Counted from the first letter of the stretch, positions 17,192 to 27,744 are shown. The stretch is DNA of 42,347 nucleotides from Roseomonas sp. (GCA_028288745.1 JAQGHX010000190.1:1-42347); one strand, 5' to 3'. The notes: generated by a model from the sequence alone, not told the origin. Numbers and translations are program-made.

Positions 17192-19107
17192 CGGCGGGTG
17201 GCTCCAGGCGGTGCCGGGGCTTCGGCCAGTTGTGGCGGGTGCGCGGCCTCGGCCGTGCGGGCACCGGGCGCGGCCGGCGGCGTGGCGCCGGGGCGAAAGC
17301 GGTTCAGCACGTCCGTCATGATTTCCTTGGCCAGCGGCGCGGCGGCGCCGGAGCCGCTGTTGCCATGCTCGACCACGACGGAAATGGCATATTGCGGGTT
17401 GTCATAGGGCGCGAAGGCCACGAACAGCGCGTGCGGGCGCCATTCGCGCGGCATGGTCTCGATCCGGAAGCCCCGCTCGCGTTGCTCACGCGAGACGCGG
17501 CGCACCTGGACCGAGCCTGTCTTGCCCGCCAGCACCCCTACCGAGGCCGCCAGCCGCCCGGCCTTGCCGGTACCGCCCTCCTCGTTCACCACGGCCCACA
17601 TGCCCTCGCGCATCAGCTTCAGGTCACGTTCCGGGATGCCGATCATCGGCCAGTCCTCGGCCACGACGCCGCGCACCGCCTTTCCGCTGACCGAGCGGGT
17701 CAGGTGCGGCTGCACCGCCCGCCCGGTGGCCAGCCGCGCCGCCATGGTGGCCAGCGACAGCGGCGTGAGCTGGTAGAAGCCCTGCCCGATGCCATGCACC
17801 ACGGTATCGCCCAGGTTCCACGGCTTGCCCTGGTCGATCCGCCATTGCCGCGTGGGCACGAAGCCGCGGCGGGTGCCGGGCAGCTCGATCTCCAGGTCCA
17901 CGCCCAGGCCGAAGCGCTTGGCCATGGCGGAGATCTTGTCGATGCCGGTACGCTTGGCGATCTCGTAGAAATAGACGTCGCAGGAATTCTTCAGCCCGCC
18001 CCGCATGTCCACGCTGCCATGGCCATAGCGGCTCCAGCAATGGAAGCGGGTGTCGCCCAGGTCGTAATGCCCTGGGCAGAAGACCCGGTCGGCCGGGCCG
18101 ATGGCCTTGGCCTCCAGCGCCGCGAGGCCCACGATCATCTTGAAGGTGGAGCCTGGCGCGTAGAGCCCGTTGGTCGTCTTGTTGATCAGCGGCGTGGAAC
18201 GGTTGCGCGTCCATTCCCGCCACTGCGCGGAGGAGATGCCGGAGCTGAACAGGTTGGGGTCGAAGCTGGGCTGGCTCGCCATGGCGACGACCTCGCCATT
18301 GCGCGCATCCATCACCACCACGCTGGTGCCTTCCTCGATGCGCCCGCGCACCGATTTCTGCAATTCGGCGTCGATCGAGATGGTCACATCCTGGCCGCGC
18401 GCGCCTTCCCGCCGGTCCAGCTCGCGGATCACGCGGCCGACGGCATTGACCTCGAACTGCACGGTGCCGGCGCTGCCGCGCAGGACCTTGTCGTGGAACT
18501 TCTCGACCCCGGAGCGGCCGACGCGGATGCCCGGCAATTCCAGCAGCGGGTCGCCATCGATATCGGCCTCGGCGGGCGGGGCCACATAGCCCACCACATG
18601 CGCCAGATGCTCGGCCCACGGATACTGCCTTGTGGTGCCGACATCGACGCTGATGCCCGGCAGGTCGGGCGCGTTGACCTCGATCCTCGCCATCTCCTCC
18701 CAGGTCAGGAACTCGCGCACCACGGCGGGCACGAAGCGGCGGCGGCGGCGCACCTCGCGCTCGATGCGCGCCCGATCCTGCTCCGTCAGCGGGATGATGC
18801 GGGAGAGCGTCTCAAGGGTCGAGGCGACGTCCTGGGTCTGCTCGGCCACCAGCAGGGCGCGCCAGTTCAGGTCGTTGGCGGCGATGACCCGCCCGGCCCG
18901 GTCCAGCACCCGCCCGCGCGGCGGCGCGATCAGCCGGGCGGAAATGCGGTTCTCCTCGGCCAGGGTGGCGTAGCGCTCACCCTGTTCCAGTTGCAGCTTC
19001 TGCAGCCGCCAGCCCAGGAAGCCGAGCATGCCCCCCTGCCCCGCGCCCAGCATCAGCGCCCGGCGCGTGAAGACGCCACGGCGGCGCTCTTCCTCTTTCT
19101 TGCTCAT
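17188..19107 (-). CDS. mrdA: Penicillin-binding protein 2
   Basis: GLYAPGSTFKMIVGLAALEA, KNSCDVYFYEIAKRTGID, LAGKTGSVQV; adjacent to rodA and overlapping by 4 nt. Confidence 0.96.
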   Translation of the reverse strand: MSKKEEERRRGVFTRRALMLGAGQGGMLGFLGWRLQKLQLEQGERYATLAEENRISARLIAPPRGRVLDRAGRVIAANDLNWRALLVAEQTQDVASTLETLSRIIPLTEQDRARIEREVRRRRRFVPAVVREFLTWEEMARIEVNAPDLPGISVDVGTTRQYPWAEHLAHVVGYVAPPAEADIDGDPLLELPGIRVGRSGVEKFHDKVLRGSAGTVQFEVNAVGRVIRELDRREGARGQDVTISIDAELQKSVRGRIEEGTSVVVMDARNGEVVAMASQPSFDPNLFSSGISSAQWREWTRNRSTPLINKTTNGLYAPGSTFKMIVGLAALEAKAIGPADRVFCPGHYDLGDTRFHCWSRYGHGSVDMRGGLKNSCDVYFYEIAKRTGIDKISAMAKRFGLGVDLEIELPGTRRGFVPTRQWRIDQGKPWNLGDTVVHGIGQGFYQLTPLSLATMAARLATGRAVQPHLTRSVSGKAVRGVVAEDWPMIGIPERDLKLMREGMWAVVNEEGGTGKAGRLAASVGVLAGKTGSVQVRRVSREQRERGFRIETMPREWRPHALFVAFAPYDNPQYAISVVVEHGNSGSGAAAPLAKEIMTDVLNRFRPGATPPAAPGARTAEAAHPPQLAEAPAPPGATRR

Positions 19108-19108
19108 G

Positions 19109-19642
19109 TCAGGCCAGATCCTCGGCCCGTTGCATGGCCTTGTGCAAGCGGGTCAGCAATGCCGCGATGGCGGGGTAGAAACCGATGCAGAGCACCCAGA
19201 ACACCACTCCTGGCACCGGCGGCGGCAGGCGCCAGTTCAACCCGGCCTGCAACAGATAGCCCAGCAGCGCGGCACCCAGCGCGAAGCCGGCGAAGGCCAG
19301 CCACACCACCAGGAAGGATTGCCGCGCCAGCAGCCGCCGCAGGCGCAGCACGAAGCCGTGCACCACCAGCATGGTCAGGATGCCGATACCCAGCGGCGCG
19401 AAGGCCAGCAGGTCCTGCAACAGCCCGATGCCGAAGCACACGGCCGGCGACATCGCGGCCGGGCGGAACAACGACCAGAAGAACACGCAGGCCAGCGCCA
19501 CCGCCGGCAGGGCCGATGGCAGCCCCACGGGCGCCGAGACCAGCACCATCAGCAGGGCGGTGGAGACCGCCGGAAAAGCCGCGCGCGCCAGGGCGTCCAG
19601 GCGCCGCAGCAAGCCCGGCGCGGGTTCGTGCCTGCCCTTCAA
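19109..19642 (-). CDS. mreD: Rod shape-determining protein MreD
   Basis: Hydrophobic 177-aa protein between mreC and PBP2; GIGLLQDLLAFAPLGIGILTMLVVHG. Confidence 0.85.
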   Translation of the reverse strand: MKGRHEPAPGLLRRLDALARAAFPAVSTALLMVLVSAPVGLPSALPAVALACVFFWSLFRPAAMSPAVCFGIGLLQDLLAFAPLGIGILTMLVVHGFVLRLRRLLARQSFLVVWLAFAGFALGAALLGYLLQAGLNWRLPPPVPGVVFWVLCIGFYPAIAALLTRLHKAMQRAEDLA

Positions 19643-19650
19643 GCGGCCGC

Positions 19651-20514
19651 TCAGCGCCGCCCGCGCGGCTCGGGGCGGGCGACCGCTTCCGGCGGCAGGA
19701 TGCCGGTCAGGCCAAAGTCGAAGATGCGCAGGAGGTCCAGCCGGTCCAGCCGCGCGAACAATTCCACTTCCGCCGTGCCGCCTTCCGTCCAGTGCACCAC
19801 GCCCACCGGCAGGCCCGCCGGAAAGACGGAAGCCTCGGCGCTGGTGACGACGCGCTCGCCCTCCTGCGGGCGGGTGCCTTCGGGCCAGTGCTGCAGGCGG
19901 GGCTCATCGCCATTGGTGCCGGCCATGATGGCGCGTGCCCGGCTGCCTTCCAGCGTTACCGGAATACGGCTGTTCATATCGGTGACCAGCAGCACGCGGG
20001 CGGAGCGGCTGCCGACCTCGGTCACCCGCCCGGCCAGGCCGCGCTCGTCCAGCGCCACCTGCCCCTTGCGGATCTCGGCGCCAGGGCCGGTGGCCAGCAG
20101 CACGGCGCGGGCATAGGTGCCGCCGGCATCGGCCACCACGCGCGCGGTGCGCAGACTGGCGGGAGCCTCCGGCACCAGGTTCAACTGGCGCCGCAGCAGG
20201 GTATTCTCCGATTCCAGCGAGAGGGCGGCGGCCTGCCAGCGGTGCAGGCGGTCATTCTCCTCCCGCAGCCGCGCATTCTCGGCGCGCATGGCCCAGAGCA
20301 GGCGCGCTTCCTGCACCGCGCCCCGCACCGCGCCCAGCGGCTGGGCCACCACGGCGTAGATCGGGGCCAGCGTGTCGGAGAGCGCCATGCGGGCACGATC
20401 GACCAGTACGGTGTCAGCCTTGCCGATCAGCATGGTGCCGAAGGCAAGGGCCACCAGCACTGGCAAGGACAAGCGCGACAGAGCCTGGCGCAGCGGAATG
20501 CTGAGACGGATCAA
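19651..20514 (-). CDS. mreC: Rod shape-determining protein MreC
   Basis: Position after mreB; RLREENDRLHRWQAAALSLESENTLLRRQLNL, DERGLAGRVTEVGSRSARVLLVTDMNSRIPV. Confidence 0.93.
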   Translation of the reverse strand: MIRLSIPLRQALSRLSLPVLVALAFGTMLIGKADTVLVDRARMALSDTLAPIYAVVAQPLGAVRGAVQEARLLWAMRAENARLREENDRLHRWQAAALSLESENTLLRRQLNLVPEAPASLRTARVVADAGGTYARAVLLATGPGAEIRKGQVALDERGLAGRVTEVGSRSARVLLVTDMNSRIPVTLEGSRARAIMAGTNGDEPRLQHWPEGTRPQEGERVVTSAEASVFPAGLPVGVVHWTEGGTAEVELFARLDRLDLLRIFDFGLTGILPPEAVARPEPRGRR

Positions 20515-20583
20515 GGCACGGCCTTTCTCTGCCCTGGAGTTGGATCAACGATCCGGCCGGATGCCGGGTTTACCCCGAGACCC

Positions 20584-21714
<1,131 letters not shown>

Positions 21715-21801
21715 TCAAGCCGCAATCCATGACCAGGGTGCAACCCCGCCATGGACCGCGCGTTTTCACACCGTAGAAATCAACCTTCTAGGGATTAACC
21801 C

Positions 21802-22041
21802 ATGCGTAAGACGTCTCTTGCCCTTCTCGCCCTTGCCGGTCTCAGCCTGGGCGCCTGCGGTTATTCGACGGGTGACCGGGCTGCCTCCGGTGGTCTGCTG
21901 GGCGCGGGCGCGGGCGCGGCGGTTGGCTCGCTCAGCGGCAATGCCGGCACGGGTGCCCTGCTCGGCGCCGGCGCGGGTGCGCTGGGCGGCGCGGTGACCA
22001 GCCCCAACCAGGTGAACCTGGGCCGTCCCGCCTGGCGCTGA
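21802..22041 (+). CDS. Small glycine-zipper lipoprotein
   Basis: MRKTSLALLALAGLSLGACGYSTGDRAASGGLLGAGAGAAVGSLSGNAGTGALLGAGAGALGGA: lipobox LGAC and Gly-zipper. Confidence 0.8.
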   Translation: MRKTSLALLALAGLSLGACGYSTGDRAASGGLLGAGAGAAVGSLSGNAGTGALLGAGAGALGGAVTSPNQVNLGRPAWR

Positions 22042-22069
22042 GCCAGCCGTCAATACCATGTTCATGCGT

Positions 22070-22096
22070 GGCCGGCCCCTCGGGGCCGGCCTTTTT
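22070..22096 (+). terminator. Rho-independent terminator
   Basis: GGCCGGCCCC-TC-GGGGCCGGCC-TTTTT after the lipoprotein gene. Confidence 0.92.
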
Positions 22097-22113
22097 CGTA
22101 TGAGGCCGGTGCC

Positions 22114-23706
22114 TTAGCTCGCGGCCTGGGCATGCAGGATCTCCGGCGGGGCCGTGCGGCCACGCTTGGCCATCAGCTTGTTCAGCGCATGCACATAGGC
22201 CCGCGCGGAGGCCACGATCGTGTCGGTATCCGCCCCCTGCCCGTCCACCAGCTTGCCGTCCTCCTCCAGCCGCACGGTCACGCGCGCCTGGGCATCGGTG
22301 CCGCCGGTGACGGACTGCACGGCATAGAGCTTCAGGCCGGCACGGTGCGGGACGACCTGCTGCAGGGCATTGAAGGTGGCGTCCACGGCGCCGTCGCCAC
22401 CGGCCACGCCATCGCACAGCTCGCCATCGACCTCCAGCGCCACGCTGGCAATGGGGCGGGTGCCCAGGCCGGTGGCCACCGTCATGGCGACCAGCTTCAC
22501 GCGGTCATGGCCACGCACCACCTCGTCATCCACCAGCGCGACGATGTCCTCGTCGTAGACGACCTTCTTGCGGTCGGCCAGGTCCTTGAAGCGCTTGAAG
22601 GCGTCGTTCAACTGGTTGTCGCCCAGCGTGTAGCCCAGTGTGGACAGCTTGTCGCGGAAGGCGGCGCGGCCGGAATGCTTGCCCATGACCAGCGAGCTGG
22701 TGGTCCAGCCGATGCTCTCCGGCGTCATGATCTCGTAGGTCGCGCTGTCCTTCAGCATACCATCCTGGTGGATGCCGGACTCGTGCGCGAAGGCGTTGCG
22801 GCCGACGATGGCCTTGTTCGGCTGCACGTCGAAGCTGGTGATGGTGGCCAGCAGCCGGCTGGTGCGCAGGATATTCTGCGTGACGATGCCGGTGGTATAG
22901 GGGTGCAGGTCCGGCCGCGTGCGCAGCACCATCGCGACCTCTTCCAGCGCCGCGTTGCCGGCGCGCTCGCCGATACCGTTGATGGTGGCCTCGACCTGCC
23001 GCGCGCCGGCGGTCAGGCAGGCCAGGGTATTCGCCACCGCCATGCCCAGGTCGTCATGGTTATGGGCGGAGAATATCACCTGGTCCGCGCCCGGCACCCG
23101 TTCCCGCACGCTGTTAAAAATGTGGGCCATGTCGGCGGGCATGGCGTAGCCCACGGTGTCGGGGATGTTGATGGTGGTGGCGCCGGCGCGGATGGCGGCC
23201 TCGACGCAGCGGCACAGGAAATCCAGGTCGGTGCGGCTGCCATCCTCGGCGGACCATTCCACATCGGCCACGTGGTTGCGCGCCAGAGTGACGGATTTGG
23301 CGATGGCGTCCAGCACGTCCTCGCGGCTCATCCGCAGCTTGACGCGCATATGCAGGTCGCTGGTGGACAGGAAGGTATGGATGCGGCTGCGGGCGGCGGG
23401 CTTCACCGCCTCGGCCGCGCGCAGGATGTCGCCGGGTGCCGATCGCGACAGGCCGCAGACCACCGGCCCGTCCTTGGCAAAGCGGCCGGCAATGGACTGC
23501 ACGCTGTCGAAATCGCCCTGGCTGGCGATGGGGAAGCCGGCTTCCATCACATCGACGCCCAGTTCCGCCAGGGCTTCCGCCATGCGCAGCTTCTCTTCCA
23601 GGTTCATGGAGAAGCCGGGGGATTGCTCGCCATCGCGCAGCGTGGTGTCGAAGACGATGACGCGGTTGGCCGCGATGGTGCCGAAGCTGGGGTGGTTAAT
23701 GGCCAT
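22114..23706 (-). CDS. leuA: 2-isopropylmalate synthase
   Basis: RVIVFDTTLRDGEQSPGFSMNLEEKLRMAEALAELGVDVMEAGFPIASQGDF; EVDGELCDGVAGGDGAVDATFNAL regulatory domain. Confidence 0.97.
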   Translation of the reverse strand: MAINHPSFGTIAANRVIVFDTTLRDGEQSPGFSMNLEEKLRMAEALAELGVDVMEAGFPIASQGDFDSVQSIAGRFAKDGPVVCGLSRSAPGDILRAAEAVKPAARSRIHTFLSTSDLHMRVKLRMSREDVLDAIAKSVTLARNHVADVEWSAEDGSRTDLDFLCRCVEAAIRAGATTINIPDTVGYAMPADMAHIFNSVRERVPGADQVIFSAHNHDDLGMAVANTLACLTAGARQVEATINGIGERAGNAALEEVAMVLRTRPDLHPYTTGIVTQNILRTSRLLATITSFDVQPNKAIVGRNAFAHESGIHQDGMLKDSATYEIMTPESIGWTTSSLVMGKHSGRAAFRDKLSTLGYTLGDNQLNDAFKRFKDLADRKKVVYDEDIVALVDDEVVRGHDRVKLVAMTVATGLGTRPIASVALEVDGELCDGVAGGDGAVDATFNALQQVVPHRAGLKLYAVQSVTGGTDAQARVTVRLEEDGKLVDGQGADTDTIVASARAYVHALNKLMAKRGRTAPPEILHAQAAS

Positions 23707-23797
23707 GGTGGCGTTCCTTCGTTGACTTTTGCCGGGCAGCAGAGGGCACGCGGGCCCGATTGGTCCCCCTGAGCGATGCCGGCAGGTCAGCCGGGCG

Positions 23798-23908
23798 TCA
23801 CGCCCAGGGGCGGCTAAGTCGAAGGAGGAGGAGGCCGGGAAGCGCGCGCACAGCCACGCCGGACGAAGGTCCGGTCAGCAGCGGGTTGCAGCGCGCGGTT
23901 GCGGTCAT
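23798..23908 (-). CDS. Putative leucine leader peptide of leuA
   Basis: Minus strand ATG 23908: MTATARCNPLLTGPSSGVAVRALPGLLLLRLSRPWA*; 8 Leu in 36 residues with four consecutive Leu codons (CTC CTC CTC CTT); stops 91 nt before leuA. Confidence 0.65.
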   Translation of the reverse strand: MTATARCNPLLTGPSSGVAVRALPGLLLLRLSRPWA

Positions 23909-23915
23909 GGAACCA

Positions 23916-23944
23916 ACGATAGGCACAGGCGGGCGCCCCCGCAA
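23916..23944 (-). promoter_or_regulatory. Putative sigma70 promoter giving a leaderless leader-peptide transcript
   Basis: TTGCGG - 17 nt - TATCGT, then 7 nt (TGGTTCC) to the A of the leader ATG. Confidence 0.5.
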
Positions 23945-23988
23945 GGGCGGAAATGCCCGCCGCGCGCCATGTCGGGCTTTGCCGCCCC

Positions 23989-25191
23989 TCAGGCTTTTTC
24001 ACCGGTATAGCCGACCGTGCTGTTGCCCAGCCGGACGGTGGCCCAGAGGAAGGGCGCCATGGCCTCCGGCAGCAGGTTGATGCCGAGGCCCGGGCCATCC
24101 GGGATGCTGACCCGCCCTCCCTGGATGCGGCCTTCCGGCGGGTCGTCGGTGATCTCCACATAACCCTCCATCCCCTGCCACATCGGATAGATTTCCTGGA
24201 TGGCGAAATTCGGGATGCAGGCGGCGAATTGCAGCGCCACCGCCGTCGCCAGCGGGCTGCCGCAGACATGGGGCTGCACGCGCATGCCATAGGCCTCGGC
24301 CATGGCGGCGATCTTCTTGCCCTCCATGATGCCGCCGGTGAGGCCCAGATCGGGCTGGATGATATCCACGGCGCGGGATTCCATCATCGGCAGGAAGCCG
24401 AAGCGGGTATAAAGCCGCTCCCCCGCCGCGACGGGCATGCGGATGCCGTCGGAAATCTTTTTCAGCGACGGCACGTCGAAGGGGTCGCAGGGCTCCTCGA
24501 CAAAGAAAATATCGAACTGCTCGATTTTGCGGCAAAAGCGCATCGTCTCGTCCGTGGTCAGCCCGCCGCTGAGGTCGAGCATGATATCCACATCCGGCCC
24601 GACCGCCTGCCGCAGCGCCTCCACTTTCCGCAACGCCATGCTCATGGCCTCGCGGCTCAGGGCGCGGCGCGACGGGTGGCGGGAGGTCGCCTGCGGATGC
24701 GCCTCGCGATAGGCGAAGGGGTAGAATTTCAGCGCGTCATAGCCCTCGGCCACGGCCTTTTGCGCGGCCTCGACGAAGGGCTCGATCTCCCGATGCTCCT
24801 GCCCCCAGCCATTGTGGTAGAGGCGTACATCATCGCGCATCTTGCCACCCAGCAGCTCATAGACCGGCACGCCAAGGGCGCGGCCCTTGATGTCCCACAA
24901 AGCCTGCTCGATCGCGCTGATGGCGGAGAAGACGATGGGCCCGCCGCCCTTGGCCCAGAAGGTGTGGTCATACATCTCGGACCACAGCGCCTCGATGCGG
25001 AAGGGGTCTGCGCCGAGGATCATGCGCTCGGCGATATCGCGCAGCATGCCGGCGGCGGCGGTGGCGCCCAGGCCATAGGCGATGCCGGCCTCACCGATGC
25101 CGGTGATGCCCGCGTCGGTATCGATCTCGACGATGACAGGGTGCAGGCGGGCCATCCGGACGATGGAGATCCGGACTTCAGTGATCTTCAT
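23989..25191 (-). CDS. Mandelate racemase/muconate lactonizing enzyme family (enolase superfamily)
   Basis: MKITEVRISIVRM..., GADPFRIEALWSEMYDHTFW, AISAIEQALWDIKGRALGVPVYELLGG, DIMLDLSGGLTTDE, FVEEPCDP, PVAAGERLYTR, IQPDLGLTGG. Confidence 0.95.
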   Translation of the reverse strand: MKITEVRISIVRMARLHPVIVEIDTDAGITGIGEAGIAYGLGATAAAGMLRDIAERMILGADPFRIEALWSEMYDHTFWAKGGGPIVFSAISAIEQALWDIKGRALGVPVYELLGGKMRDDVRLYHNGWGQEHREIEPFVEAAQKAVAEGYDALKFYPFAYREAHPQATSRHPSRRALSREAMSMALRKVEALRQAVGPDVDIMLDLSGGLTTDETMRFCRKIEQFDIFFVEEPCDPFDVPSLKKISDGIRMPVAAGERLYTRFGFLPMMESRAVDIIQPDLGLTGGIMEGKKIAAMAEAYGMRVQPHVCGSPLATAVALQFAACIPNFAIQEIYPMWQGMEGYVEITDDPPEGRIQGGRVSIPDGPGLGINLLPEAMAPFLWATVRLGNSTVGYTGEKA

Positions 25192-25227
25192 GATAAGCCT
25201 CGGGCAAGGGGCGGCGGGATGGGCTGT

Positions 25228-25775
25228 TCACGACAACCATATCAGCGCGGCCAGGGCCAGCAGCAAAGCCGGCGGCGTCACCACCAGCCCCACCCGCAGG
25301 AAGCCCGCCAGGCACCGACATGCAGGTTCTCCCGCCGGATCGCCAGCAGCCACAGGATGGTGGCGAGCGAGCCGGTGACGGAGAGGCTCGGCCCCAGGCC
25401 GATGCCGATCAGCACCGCCCCCGCCCGCTTCGGCGAAACCGCCGCCGTATGCACCACCGCGCCGGCCAGCAGCCCCGGCGGGCAGGTTGTTCACCAGGTT
25501 GGTCGCCACCGCCACCCAGCACGCCACTGCCCCAGGCGGCGGTGGCGGGCTCGGCCGCCGCGGCACCGCGCAGCGCCTGGATCAGCCAGGGCAGCAATGG
25601 CGTCTGCTCCAGCGCCTCCACCGCCACGAACAGGCCGGCGACCAGCGGCAGCACCGCCCAGGACACCCCCTTCAGCACCGCCAGCGGGTTCTGCCGTTGC
25701 GCCAGCAGCACCACCGCCACCGTCGCCAGCCCGTCCCGCACATCGGCCGGGAAGAAGTTCAGGCCATAACGTGCG
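25228..25775 (-). pseudogene. ArsB/anion permease-like transporter, truncated and multiply frameshifted
   Basis: Minus-strand pieces in different frames: YGLNFFPADVRDGLATVAVVLLAQRQNPLAVLKGVSWAVLPLVAGLFVAVEAL..., VAVATNLVNNLPAG, then LLAGAVVHTAAVSPKRAGAVLIGIGLGPSLSVTGSLATILWLLAIRRENLHVGAW, then FLRVGLVVTPPALLLALAALIWLS. At least three frame shifts. Confidence 0.8.
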
Positions 25776-25875
25776 TGGGTGGGGTGGCGCCTGACACGGC
25801 AGGGCGGGTCATCTGGCTCATTGGGGGGCCGCTCCGTGCTCTCAGGCAATGCCGCAACGGCGATAGGAAGGTTCG

Positions 25876-25910
25876 GTGCCGTGAAAGCCACGCCGGGGCT
25901 TTCACGGCAC
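25876..25910. terminator. Long perfect hairpin downstream of the polysaccharide deacetylase
   Basis: GTGCCGTGAAAGCC-ACGCCGG-GGCTTTCACGGCAC: 14-bp perfect stem, 26 bp past the deacetylase stop (minus). Confidence 0.7.
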
Positions 25911-25935
25911 ACCCGTTCCCTGGCGCTACCCCGGG

Positions 25936-26859
25936 CTAACCCGGCGGATGCACGCGCAGCCAGTGCCGCGCGATCTCCTCCCGCGTCGCCACCCAGACAT
26001 CCGGGCAGGTTTTCACATGGTCCATGAAGCGGGCCAGGGCGGCGGCGCGGCCGGGGCGGCCGACGATGCGGCAATGCAGGCCGATGCTCATCATCTTCGG
26101 TGCCGTCTGGCCTTCTTCCCGCAGCACGTCGAAAGCATCGCGCAAATGCTGCGTGAAGGCGTCGTTGGAAGCGAAGCCCGGCGGAACCGCGTATTTCATG
26201 TCGTTATTGTCGAGCGTGTAGGGAACCACCAGCAACGGCTTGCCGGCGACCGTGACGTAGTAAGGCAGGTCGTCATCATAGGCATCGCTGTCGTAGAGAA
26301 AGCCACCATGCTCGGCCACCAGCCGCCGCGTCCGCTCGCTGATGCGCCCGGTATACCAGCCGACCGGCGCGCGGCCGGTGACGCGCGTGATGGTGGTGAC
26401 GCAATCGGCGATGTGCTGGCGCTCGGTGGCCTCATCGACATTCTGGTAGTTGATCCAGCGCCAGCCATGGCTGGCGACCTCGTGCCCCGCTTCGGCGAAG
26501 GCCTGCCCCACCGCTGGGTTCAGTTCCAGCGCACGGCCGACACCATAGACGGTCAGCTTCATCTGGCGCTGCGCGAACATCCGCAGCACGCGCCAGACCC
26601 CGGCGCGGGCACCGTAGTCGAACTGGCTTTCCTTGCCGATATCGCGCTGGCCGAGCACCGGGTTCCCGCCCGGCGTCTCGTTCAGATAGACCTCGCTGCC
26701 GGCATCGCCGTTGAGGACGGTATTCTCACCCCCCTCTTCGTAATTCAGCACGAAAGAGACGGCGAGCTTCGCGCCGCCCGGCCATTGCGGGTCCGGCGGA
26801 TGGGCGCCGTAGCCGGTGAAGTCGCGGGGGTAGCAGCTATCCGGGGCCAGGATCGTCAT
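25936..26859 (-). CDS. Polysaccharide deacetylase family protein (PuuE-like allantoinase subfamily)
   Basis: YPRDFTGYGAHPPDPQWPGGAKLAVSFVLNYEEGGENTVLNGDAGSEVYLNE; GHEVASHGWRWINYQNVDEATERQHI; SIGLHCRIVGRPGRAAALARFMDHV. Confidence 0.92.
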   Translation of the reverse strand: MTILAPDSCYPRDFTGYGAHPPDPQWPGGAKLAVSFVLNYEEGGENTVLNGDAGSEVYLNETPGGNPVLGQRDIGKESQFDYGARAGVWRVLRMFAQRQMKLTVYGVGRALELNPAVGQAFAEAGHEVASHGWRWINYQNVDEATERQHIADCVTTITRVTGRAPVGWYTGRISERTRRLVAEHGGFLYDSDAYDDDLPYYVTVAGKPLLVVPYTLDNNDMKYAVPPGFASNDAFTQHLRDAFDVLREEGQTAPKMMSIGLHCRIVGRPGRAAALARFMDHVKTCPDVWVATREEIARHWLRVHPPG

Positions 26860-27039
26860 GAGGCCGAGCTTGGTGGGTGGGTGCGGCGGGCGTCAATGAA
26901 GGTTTTTGTTCGACGAAAGGAATATATTGACAAACAGGAAGATATAGGATTTTATTCAGAAAGATCGCGGGAGCCCTGCCCATGCCCCCCTTCAAAGCGT
27001 GCCGCGAAGATCGCCGCCCTGTCGGCAATGCCCGGGCCA

Positions 27040-27744
27040 ATGCATCGCCGGATGTGCTCTGGGCCAAGGACGCACTGGCCTGCCTGGGGCGCTATCCACG
27101 CGGCGTTAAGCAGCGGCATGGTTATATCGGCCGCGCCTGCATCAGGCGATCGAAAGCTACCAGCGCGACCGGGCCTGCGGCGGGATAGTTTCATGGCGCC
27201 GGATGGCGAGACGGAAAGCACCCCCTGGGTGGAATTGGCTGGGTGGAACTGGCACGACTGGCGGGGAGGACGGGCCGATGAGCGGGTGGTGGACCAATAC
27301 GCCCCGGCTGGGCAACAAGAATCAAGAATAGCGAGACGGCCCGCAGGATCTTCGAGCCCACGGAGGAGGACGCCTATTCCTTCATGAGCGCGGCACAGGC
27401 GACCTTCGACCATGCCGGCCTGGAAACCGCGGCCGATCATCTGGCGCGGTATCGCGGCGGCACGGGTGAGCAACGGGGCTTATTCCAGCGCCGAGATCGA
27501 CAAGCACCGCGTCTTCTCCAGGGCGGAGGATGCGAACCGGTCCAAATTCGAAGGCTGGACCTTTATCGGGGACACCAATACCAAAAAGGTCAATGACGCA
27601 TTGCTGGCATTGCGGGATGGCGAGACCGCCGAGTTCGAGGATCAGTCGATCAATCTGCCGGAAAACGGGCGCCCCATGCACCTGGAGAAACTGGATCAAT
27701 GCGGCGTTCTGCGCGCCGCGCTGACCATGGCCGATGGGGAGTAA
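27040..27744 (+). pseudogene. Frameshifted gene with a peptidoglycan-binding-like segment
   Basis: Fragments in three frames: VLWAKDALACLGRYPRG, LHQAIESYQRDR / RRDSFMAPDGET, RIFEPTEEDAYSFMSAAQATFDHAGLETAADHLARYRGGTG, NGAYSSAEIDKHRVFSRAEDANRSKFEGWTFIGDTNTKKVNDALLALRDGETAEFEDQSINLPENGRPMHLEKLDQ. Confidence 0.5.

Noticed and set aside
26875-27000. Possible phage or IS boundary at the A/T-rich stretch near 26900-26960
   Set aside because: Local A/T richness only; no terminal inverted repeats, target duplication or transposase seen.
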